DNA from: Thermoanaerobaculales bacterium
GTDB taxonomy: Bacteria; Acidobacteriota; Thermoanaerobaculia; Thermoanaerobaculales; Sulfomarinibacteraceae
Direction: 5' to 3'
Assembly (NCBI GenBank): GCA_029932545.1
Contig: JAOZPW010000078.1
Span: forward strand, 1-14,109
DNA: 14,109 bases
Shown here: piece by piece, positions 1 through 5,368 of the stretch
How positions within the stretch are numbered: the stretch's first letter is position 1
How the letters are laid out: the number at the start of each line of letters is the position of its first letter
Made by a program: the position numbers and the translations under genes
The notes under the pieces: model-generated
Told to the model about the DNA's origin: nothing
Seen by the model: only the letters and a program-made list of their open reading frames with translations
The model's database searches: none

Positions 1-1728
1 GGTCTTGCCGCCCGCGCCGATGATGTTGCGGATCTGTTCAACATCAACCTTCATCGTATAGATGCGAGGCGCGTAGGGTGAGATCTCTTCGCGGCCCTCG
101 GAGATCGCATCCTTCATGATGCCCAGGATATGGAGGCGACCATTTCGGGCCTGCTCCAGAGCCTGTTCGAGGATCTGCCGGGGCAAACCGGAAACCTTGA
201 TATCCATCTGAAGGGCGGTGATGCCTCCTTCAGTGCCCGTGACTTTGAAATCCATATCGCCGTAGTGGTCTTCTTGACCGGCGATATCGGACAACACAGC
301 GTGGCGTTCTCCGTCGGAGACCAGGCCCATGGCAACGCCGGCGACTGCCGACGAAAGCGGCGCTCCGGCATCCATCATCGACAAGGACCCGCCGCAGACC
401 GAAGCCATCGACGAGGAGCCGTTCGACTCGGTGATGTCGGACACGATCCGCATGGTGTAGGGGAAGGCCTCGTCCGAGGGGAGGACCGGCAGGAGGGCTC
501 TGCGAGCCAAATTGCCGTGACCGATCTCGCGGCGGCTGGAACCTCTCAGAAAACGAGCCTCACCGACCGAGAAGGGCGGAAAGTTGTAGTGGAGCATGAA
601 GGGTTCTTTCCATTCGCCCTTGTAGCTCTCGATCAACTGGCGGTCCTGTGAGACGCCGAGGGTGCAGGTGACGATCGCCTGGGTCTCGCCCCGAGTAAAG
701 AGGGCCGATCCATGGGATCGCGGCAGGAAGCCGACTTCGCAGGCGATTGCACGGATCTCGTCGAAGGCGCGGCCGTCGAGGCGTTTCTTCTCACCCAGGA
801 TGGTCTCGCGGGTGATTTCCTTGGTCATCAGGCGGAATACGCCCTTGACCCAGGGGGTCTTCTCGTCGGCATCGTCGCCCAGGGCGTCGAGGGCCTTGGT
901 ACGAACGGCGTTGATGGCGTCCTTCTGCTCGAACTTGCCCTTGATATGCATCGCCTGGGTCAGTTCGGCCTTCCACTGCTGCCGGACCTCATCGTCGAAA
1001 CCGGCCGGCCATATGGCGGCAGGCGCCTCAAAAGTCGCCTTGACGATGCCGCGCTCGGCGACGATCTCGAGTTGCAGGGCGATCAGGCGTTTGATCTCGG
1101 TGTGGGCCAACTCCAGGGCGTCGATGATGACGCTTTCCGGGAGTTCGTTGGCGCCGCATTCCACCATGGCGATGGCGTTTTCGGTGCCGGAGACCACCAG
1201 ATCGAGGTCGGAGGCTTCGCGCTGAGCGTAGGTCGGGAAGAGAATGAATTCTCCGTCCACCCGACCGACCCGAACCGCTCCCAACGGATTGTTAAAGGGA
1301 ATCGAACCGGCAACCATCAGGGCGATCGATGCGCCGTTCATCGCCAGGACGTCGGGATCGTTGTCGTTGTCGGCGGAGAGTACCCAACCGATGACCTGGG
1401 TCTCGACGAAGTAGCTGTCGGGGAACTGCGGGCGAAGGCCGCGGTCGATGACGCGGCAGGTCAGGGTTTCTTTCTCCGACGGACGGCCTTCACGCTTGAA
1501 GAAGCCGCCGGGGATTCGGCCGCCGGCGTAGGTATTCTCGCGGTAGTCGACGGTCAAGGGCAGGAAGTCTGCGCCTCCCCGGGGTTCGTCCGCGCCACAT
1601 GCGGTGACCAGAACCATCGAATCGTCGAGGCGAACTACGACGGAACCGGCGGCCTGTTTGGCGATTTTGCCCAACTCAAACGAGATGGTCGTATCACCGA
1701 ATGTGATTGTTTTGTTGGTGATTGTCAT
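1..1728 (-). CDS. pnp: Polyribonucleotide nucleotidyltransferase (PNPase), 3' end of gene off the left edge
   Basis: PNPase is the cytoplasmic 3'-5' phosphorolytic exoribonuclease that turns RNA plus phosphate into nucleoside diphosphates; in many bacteria it joins the degradosome. 576 codons are visible from the ATG at 1728. They cover the first RNase PH core (FFKREGRPSE, about residues 76-85), the alpha-helical linker, the second core (FTRGETQA, then SNGSSS and the EDHYGDMDF motif, with D487 and D493 matching the catalytic aspartates of the family) and the start of the KH domain, which stops at GAGGKT in the last visible codons. The rest of KH and the S1 domain (roughly 120-140 residues by family length) lie outside. 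The start is supported by the conserved N-terminal phasing. The Shine-Dalgarno is weak (GAACGG, purine-rich). It follows rpsO by 92 bp, the classical rpsO-pnp order; I see no clear terminator in that gap. Identification is very sure. Confidence 0.97.
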   Translation of the reverse strand, partial: MTITNKTITFGDTTISFELGKIAKQAAGSVVVRLDDSMVLVTACGADEPRGGADFLPLTVDYRENTYAGGRIPGGFFKREGRPSEKETLTCRVIDRGLRPQFPDSYFVETQVIGWVLSADNDNDPDVLAMNGASIALMVAGSIPFNNPLGAVRVGRVDGEFILFPTYAQREASDLDLVVSGTENAIAMVECGANELPESVIIDALELAHTEIKRLIALQLEIVAERGIVKATFEAPAAIWPAGFDDEVRQQWKAELTQAMHIKGKFEQKDAINAVRTKALDALGDDADEKTPWVKGVFRLMTKEITRETILGEKKRLDGRAFDEIRAIACEVGFLPRSHGSALFTRGETQAIVTCTLGVSQDRQLIESYKGEWKEPFMLHYNFPPFSVGEARFLRGSSRREIGHGNLARRALLPVLPSDEAFPYTMRIVSDITESNGSSSMASVCGGSLSMMDAGAPLSSAVAGVAMGLVSDGERHAVLSDIAGQEDHYGDMDFKVTGTEGGITALQMDIKVSGLPRQILEQALEQARNGRLHILGIMKDAISEGREEISPYAPRIYTMKVDVEQIRNIIGAGGKT

Positions 1729-1820
1729 GTTTTTTCCGTTCTTCTTCCGCCGGGGGTCTGCCGACGGGGTCGTCAGGTGGAGGGGGAGGCGCCGCGAATC
1801 AGTGCCTCACCAGCCAGCCG

Positions 1821-2090
1821 TCAGCCGCGGAGGCCGAGGCGTTCCACCAAGGAGCGATAGCGCGTGATGTCTTTGCCCTTGAGGTAGTCGAGCAACCGGC
1901 GACGGCGTCCAACCAGGCGCAAGAGACCACGGCGAGAGTGGAAGTCTTTCTTGAAAGACTTGAAGTGCTCGGTCAGGTACTGGATCCTCTTGGTCAGCAG
2001 TGCAATCTGCACCTCCGGGGATCCGGTATCGTTCGTGTGGGTTTTGAATTCTCCGATAATTGTTTCTTTCTGGGCATCAAAATGACTCAT
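1821..2090 (-). CDS. rpsO: 30S ribosomal protein S15
   Basis: S15 binds the central domain of 16S rRNA early in small-subunit assembly. The product is 89 residues, the usual family length. It carries the hallmark DTGSPEVQIALLT segment, the FKKDFHSRRGLL segment that contacts rRNA, and the basic C-terminus ending RLGLRG. Two ATGs are adjacent (2093 and 2090). I chose the second because a strong GGAGG lies 4 nt before it and the resulting length equals that of typical S15; the first would add one Met and leave only 1 nt after the GGAGG. A second GGAGG lies about 10 nt further upstream, so the ribosome loading site is unusually rich. The gene has its own predicted promoter (2131-2159) and precedes pnp. 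S15 of several bacteria represses its own mRNA through a leader structure, but I could not demonstrate one here. Confidence 0.97.
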   Translation of the reverse strand: MSHFDAQKETIIGEFKTHTNDTGSPEVQIALLTKRIQYLTEHFKSFKKDFHSRRGLLRLVGRRRRLLDYLKGKDITRYRSLVERLGLRG

Positions 2091-2130
2091 CATTCCTCCG
2101 TTGTTCCTCCGGTGGCGAGGAGGCTTCGTC

Positions 2131-2159
2131 ACCATACCAGGAAGTGGTTTTCAGTGCAA
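2131..2159 (-). promoter_or_regulatory. Predicted sigma70-type promoter for rpsO-pnp
   Basis: On the minus strand TTGCAC (2159-2154) is followed after exactly 17 nt by TATGGT (2136-2131). The bases before the -10 box are TGG, giving an extended -10 (TGnTATGGT). The predicted start near 2124 would leave a leader of about 30 nt holding both GGAGG motifs. It matches the known habit of rpsO having its own promoter within this operon. The boxes are imperfect (3/6 and 4/6 to consensus), so this is a sequence-based prediction. Confidence 0.55.
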
Positions 2160-2230
2160 TGGTCATGGGTGGGTTGCAGTTGCAGTGGAAGGATTGATCG
2201 CCCTCGAGATTCCAACACTGCGAGGCCCAA

Positions 2231-2351
2231 CCCCGGCCTTCGGGGACTCGCACGCGCGTCCCCGCTCGGCGGGATTTTCCCGGCGCCTGGTCTGCTTCCC
2301 TTGAGGAAATTGCACCGAGCGGGGGCGCGAAGCGGTCCCGAAGGCCGGGTG
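2231..2351. repeat. Large imperfect inverted repeat in the truB-rpsO gap
   Basis: The arm at 2231-2270 is imperfectly complementary to 2313-2351. A 13-bp core (CCCGGCCTTCGGG at 2232-2244) pairs perfectly with 2337-2349, and a second 10-bp core (CCCCGCTCGG at 2260-2269) pairs perfectly with 2315-2324. The stretch between the cores pairs only partly. The central 42 bp hold two small hairpins (GGGA/TCCC at 2271-2281, and TTCC/GGAA near 2297-2309). The outer cores can also fold on themselves (CCCCG-loop-CGGGG at 2231-2245). No U-run follows on either strand, so it is not a Rho-independent terminator. It looks like an extragenic palindromic element; family unknown. Confidence 0.7.
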
Positions 2352-2390
2352 TGGAATTCAGGGTCCGGTTCGGTGGGCAGGGTCCGAATT

Positions 2391-2503
2391 CAGGGGCAGG
2401 CTCAGCGCCAGATTGCAGGGACAGCTTCAGCAACAGCGGCAGGGTCAGCGCCAGATTGCAGGGACAGCTTCAGCAACAGAAACAGCCTCAGCGACAGGAT
2501 CAG
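2391..2503. repeat. CAGNNN hexamer-periodic array containing a 42-bp direct repeat
   Basis: On the plus strand the triplet CAG recurs every 6 bp through this stretch (CTGNNN on the operon strand), about 20 times. The phase is broken only twice, at the 4-nt spacers ATTG (2412-2415 and 2455-2458). Superimposed is a 42-bp near-perfect direct repeat: 2395-2436 and 2438-2479 differ at one base and have a period of 43 bp. The array lies between the truB stop and the large inverted repeat. It falls in no credible gene. The mixture of a fixed core and variable triplets suggests growth by slippage followed by block duplication. Confidence 0.8.
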
Positions 2504-2530
2504 CGGCCCCGTGGGCATTGGTCCCCGTTC

Positions 2531-2550
2531 CTTTTCGTGCCTTTTTGTGG
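2531..2550. repeat. Short degenerate 10-bp tandem duplication downstream of truB
   Basis: Two neighbouring 10-mers, CTTTTCGTGC and CTTTTTGTGG on the plus strand, match at 8 of 10 positions. On the operon strand this reads as a CACAAAAAGGCACGAAAAGG-type purine-rich tract just after the truB stop. It resembles the CACAAAG/CACGAAG-type tracts I associate with extragenic spacers of various bacteria, but that link is a memory-level impression. No hairpin or U-run marks it as a terminator. Confidence 0.3.
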
Positions 2551-2573
2551 CTATCTTTCTGATTTTGACGGTC

Positions 2574-3524
2574 TTAGCTTGACTGCTCCGCCAGGACCAA
2601 CGACGGACGGATGGTGATCGTCCGGCCCCGGGCAATGATGGAAATGACTTCGCCGATACCAAGAAGCTCATCCCCCCTGCGGACGGCAACTGGGCCCTTG
2701 TCTTCGAAGATTTCGGCTTCAGAGCGCAAGACGACGACCTCTTGCCCATGGATGAAGCGAGCGCCCGCGGTCGGGTTGATATCGACCGACGGGAAGGGCA
2801 GAGGGATCTTTCCAAGGGGGATCCAGTGTGGTCCTTCGATGATGCTCTCGGGATTCGGGGCTTTCTCGAGTTCATCCTGACTGATGGCCTCTTCCACCCG
2901 AAAGGGTCCAATTCGGGTCCTCTCCAGCCGTCTGAGGTGAGCGCCCCAGCCAAGTTCTTGGCCGATGTCGTGGGCCAGCGATCTTACGTAGAACCCACTC
3001 TCGGTTTCCACCTCGACCACAAGGTTTTCGGTGTCTTCCTGTTGGAGATGCAGGGAATGGACCTGGACGGTTTTCGGAGTAATCTCGACGTCCTGTCCTT
3101 TTCGGGCCAGTTCGTAGAGTTTTTTGCCGCCGACCTTCTTCGCGGAATACGCTGGGGGCATCTGGTCAAAACTACCGGAGAACTTCTCCTCGAGTTCAGA
3201 AATTTGATCGTGTGAAAGGGTTTCGGGTTGTTTGGCGTCGCCGACCCGTTCGCCCTCGGCATCATAGGTGTCGGTTTCCCACCCCAGCCGAACTCGGCCG
3301 CGGTAGGCCTTGTCCCACTTGAGGAGGTATTGCTGCAAACGGGTGGCCCGGCCGACACATAACAGGAGCAGGCCCTCGGCCATCGGGTCCAGGGTCCCAG
3401 TGTGACCGATGCGGCGCTCTTTAAGGCTGCGGCGCGCGATGTCGACGATATCGTGAGAGGTCGGGCCGGTCTTCTTGTGCACGGGCAGCAGTCCATGCCA
3501 GCGCGAGGGTCGCCTTCGGCTCAT
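2574..3524 (-). CDS. truB: tRNA pseudouridine-55 synthase TruB
   Basis: TruB converts U55 in the T-loop of tRNAs to pseudouridine in the cytoplasm and also acts as a tRNA folding chaperone. The 316-residue product begins with the typical GLLPVHKKTGPTSHDIV motif. It carries the catalytic aspartate in GHTGTLDPMAEG (D46), the KAYRGRVRLGWETDTYDAEG segment and GFYVRSLAHDIG near residue 190. The last about 60 residues (from SVDINPTAGARF) form the PUA-like C-terminal domain seen in the family. The start ATG at 3524 overlaps the stop of the upstream phosphoesterase gene as TGATG, which implies translational coupling. After its TAA the operon enters the repeat-rich gap before rpsO; ribF, often found next to truB, is not here. 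Confidence 0.96.
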   Translation of the reverse strand: MSRRRPSRWHGLLPVHKKTGPTSHDIVDIARRSLKERRIGHTGTLDPMAEGLLLLCVGRATRLQQYLLKWDKAYRGRVRLGWETDTYDAEGERVGDAKQPETLSHDQISELEEKFSGSFDQMPPAYSAKKVGGKKLYELARKGQDVEITPKTVQVHSLHLQQEDTENLVVEVETESGFYVRSLAHDIGQELGWGAHLRRLERTRIGPFRVEEAISQDELEKAPNPESIIEGPHWIPLGKIPLPFPSVDINPTAGARFIHGQEVVVLRSEAEIFEDKGPVAVRRGDELLGIGEVISIIARGRTITIRPSLVLAEQSS

Positions 3525-4504
3525 CAGTTATTCTCCAACAGTGCTTTGAGTCCTGGGAGCAGGGCGTCACGGGCGGTACCGAGGTCGCCGTCGATCGAAC
3601 AACCGGCGGCGTTGGTATGGCCGCCGCCGCCGAAGGACACGGCCACACTTCGAACGTCGATCGTTCCCCTCGATCGCAAACTGATCCGTACGGCCCCTGA
3701 GTCGGTCTGTTTGAGGAAGGCGACGATTTCAACCCCGCTGATTGACCGGGGCAGGTTGACGATCTGATCGGTGTCGGAGCCTTGGGCACCGGCGCGGGCG
3801 AAGGCCTCCGGTCCGACCTCGATCACGGCCAGTTGATTGGAACTGTGCATCTCCAGGGTAGAGAGGGCCTCGGCCAACAGACGCACCGAGCCAAGCGTTC
3901 GACGCTCGTGCACCAGTTCTGAGACCAGGGTTGGGTCTGCGCCCCACTCGACCATCTCAGCAGCGGCGCGGAAGGCATTTCCGGTCGCATTGGAATAACG
4001 GAAATCTCCGGTATCTGTCGACAGGGCCGCGAAGAGAGCGGTCGCCGCCTGAGGTGAGGGCTGAACCGGCGCTTCTTCAAATAGGCGCCAGATCATTTCA
4101 CCGGCTGCGGGTGAGTCTTCGTCGAGAAAGTTTAATTCGCCGAAGCGATCATTGGCTTTATGGTGGTCAATGTTGAGAATCGGTACACTGTGAAGACTGT
4201 CGAATCCCGTTCTGTCCAGTCCGGGGCACTCCATGGTCGCAACCAAATCGTAGTGTGAAGGGAAATCCTCGGGGAGAGTTTCGGCGATAATCACCGCCTC
4301 CGCCCCCGGGAGTTCCCGAAGGCCAAAAGGCAAAGGGTCACGGAAAACAATTGACGTTTCTATTCCCAGTTTTCCGGCCAGTTCCGCAAATCCTATCGCC
4401 GAGCCAAGACAATCGCCGTCGGGGTTCCGGTGGCCCGTGATCAGGACGCGGGAGCAACGGCGGAGCCGTTTGAGGACCTCTACCGTGGTGTGGTCTCGAT
4501 TCAT
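3524..4504 (-). CDS. nrnA: DHH/DHHA1 phosphoesterase, NrnA-like oligoribonuclease/pAp phosphatase
   Basis: Members of this family hydrolyse very short RNAs (nanoRNA) and often 3'-phosphoadenosine 5'-phosphate, with Mn2+ ions, in the cytoplasm. The 326-residue protein shows DHH-domain motif I HRNPDGD (residues 25-31), motif III NIDHHKAND (111-119), motif IV STDTGDF (162-168) and the DHHA1 substrate-binding GGGGH (292-296). Motif II reads MECPGLDR (91-98), with Glu near the place where many NrnA proteins carry Asp. The ATG at 4504 has a strong GAGGAGG about 5 nt upstream and overlaps the rbfA stop (ATGA); its own stop overlaps truB. Its place between rbfA and truB is common in several phyla and suits the final step of RNA decay next to PNPase. 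The precise substrate cannot be read from sequence. Confidence 0.9.
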   Translation of the reverse strand: MNRDHTTVEVLKRLRRCSRVLITGHRNPDGDCLGSAIGFAELAGKLGIETSIVFRDPLPFGLRELPGAEAVIIAETLPEDFPSHYDLVATMECPGLDRTGFDSLHSVPILNIDHHKANDRFGELNFLDEDSPAAGEMIWRLFEEAPVQPSPQAATALFAALSTDTGDFRYSNATGNAFRAAAEMVEWGADPTLVSELVHERRTLGSVRLLAEALSTLEMHSSNQLAVIEVGPEAFARAGAQGSDTDQIVNLPRSISGVEIVAFLKQTDSGAVRISLRSRGTIDVRSVAVSFGGGGHTNAAGCSIDGDLGTARDALLPGLKALLENN

Positions 4505-4893
4505 CGTTCCTCCTCAGGATCTTTGACTGGTGGTATGACGCCGTCGGAGTGGAGTTGGTCGAACAGTCGTTCGAGCTTGTCGCCATACGCGAAGGAGTCA
4601 TCCCTGGAGAACTCCAGGACCGGAAGCGCTCTCATGCGCATCCTTCGGCCCAGTTCTCGCCGTAAGAACGGCGATGCGGCGTCGAATCCGTCGGCTGCCT
4701 GCCTCTCGCGTTCTTCGTCTCCGACGACTGAGAAGTAGATCTTCGCCAGAGTCTTGTCGCGGTTGAGGCGCACGGTTGAAATGACGACGCCCTCGAGTCT
4801 CGGGTCGTTGACCTTGTGGAGTAAGGTCTCGGCCAACACCGTTCGGATCTCGGACGCCAGCCGCTGTTTTCGATCAAATGCCTGGTGGGACAT
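4501..4893 (-). CDS. rbfA: 30S ribosome-binding factor A
   Basis: RbfA is a small KH-like protein that binds the immature 30S subunit near the 5' end of 16S rRNA and supports late maturation and cold adaptation. The 130-residue product shows the family pattern: basic N-terminal helix, VNDPRLEGVVISTVRLNRD (about residues 28-46), AKIYFSV strand, a helix rich in Glu and Arg, then LGRRMRMRALPVLEFSRDDS. The C-terminus beyond DQLHSDG is short, acidic and likely flexible. The ATG at 4893 has a clear GAGGAGG 5 nt upstream. It is separated from ylxP by a repeat-filled gap, so it is not translationally coupled to the upstream gene, but it is coupled to the downstream phosphoesterase by an ATGA overlap. 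Confidence 0.95.
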   Translation of the reverse strand: MSHQAFDRKQRLASEIRTVLAETLLHKVNDPRLEGVVISTVRLNRDKTLAKIYFSVVGDEERERQAADGFDAASPFLRRELGRRMRMRALPVLEFSRDDSFAYGDKLERLFDQLHSDGVIPPVKDPEEER

Positions 4894-4913
4894 GGGGTCC
4901 TCCTCGGAAGGTT

Positions 4914-5036
4914 TCAGCTATCAGCTTTCAGTTTGGGAACACACGCATCGACTCGAGTAGTGTCGGGCAGTATCCTGTTCGTTCGGCAGCTGAGAGCTGA
5001 GAGCTGACAGCTGACAGCTGATAGCTGATAGCTCTT
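4914..5036. repeat. Foldback element made of 7-bp AGCTGAN units
   Basis: At 4988-5036 six tandem heptamers of the form AGCTGAN are followed by a partial seventh (AGCTCTT). The variable last base runs G, G, C, C, T, T in successive units. At 4914-4934 three heptamers of the same family occur in the opposite orientation (TCAGCTA, TCAGCTT, TCAGTTT on the plus strand). Thus 4914-4931 is complementary to 5011-5028 with one mismatch, giving an 18-bp stem. The 53 bp between the two arrays are unique and contain an 8-bp palindrome (ACTCGAGT, 4951-4958). The element fills almost the whole ylxP-rbfA gap and lies within 3 bp of the ylxP stop. No coding capacity is evident. Confidence 0.85.
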
Positions 5037-5038
5037 CA

Positions 5039-5338
5039 TCATACCTGAATGATCTCCACATCCCACATCAGGACATTTCCCGACCAGTTCTGGTCAATCG
5101 TTTTTTCCACCCGACGAAGGCGGGACTCGACGTCTACCGGATCAGCCGAGAACGCACAGACGGCGAAGGCCGCCCTTTGGTGAAGATTCTGATGATCGAC
5201 CTCGGTGACAAGTACCTGATGCCGGCTTCGGATTCGTTCGATCAACGATCGTGTGTGGCTTCTCTTTGCCTTGAGGTTTCTCGCTTCTGGGATATGAAGT
5301 TCGAGTCGGCCGATCCCGACATACAGCGTGATTTCCAT
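5039..5338 (-). CDS. ylxP: DUF503 (YlxP-like) protein
   Basis: A 99-residue protein of the YlxP/DUF503 family, found in many bacteria between infB and rbfA. It shows the family pattern: a beta strand (LYVGIGRLELHIPEA), the conserved NLKAKRS motif (about residues 21-27), a basic helix RSLIERIRSRHQV, and a ferredoxin-like alternation of strands and helices. Its molecular role is not firmly known; the family's constant link to ribosome-biogenesis genes suggests a part in translation or ribosome maturation. I chose ATG 5338; an upstream in-frame TTG at 5344 is possible and would add two residues, and neither has a strong Shine-Dalgarno. It begins 30 nt after the infB stop. Confidence 0.85.
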   Translation of the reverse strand: MEITLYVGIGRLELHIPEARNLKAKRSHTRSLIERIRSRHQVLVTEVDHQNLHQRAAFAVCAFSADPVDVESRLRRVEKTIDQNWSGNVLMWDVEIIQV

Positions 5339-5368
5339 ATCCAATCTCTGCTTTGGGGCGCCGGTTTC

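Noticed and set aside
1729..1820. Terminator or PNPase autoregulatory hairpin in the rpsO-pnp gap
   Set aside because: No stem followed by a U-run was found on the minus strand; the gap is C-rich and only weak pairings are possible, so no feature was called.
712..1860. Long plus-strand open frame (about 380 codons) opposite pnp
   Set aside because: It is antisense to the clearly coding PNPase frame, has no recognisable motif or ribosome site, and is explained by GC-rich codon bias leaving the opposite strand open.
2091..2130. S15 autoregulatory pseudoknot in the rpsO leader
   Set aside because: The predicted leader is only about 30 nt and I could not trace a convincing pseudoknot by eye.
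2077..2433. Minus-strand open frame of 118 codons between the CAGNNN array and rpsO
   Set aside because: Its translation runs through the array, the inverted repeat, the promoter and the rpsO start region; composition is that of translated repeats, and it has no Shine-Dalgarno.
2402..2953. Minus-strand open frame of 183 codons overlapping the truB 3' end
   Set aside because: It lies out of frame within truB and ends inside the hexamer array, giving a Leu-rich periodic tail that reflects CTGNNN repeats.
4988..5036. Possible CRISPR array
   Set aside because: Units are 7 bp with no spacers and no cas gene is present; it is a microsatellite-like tandem array.
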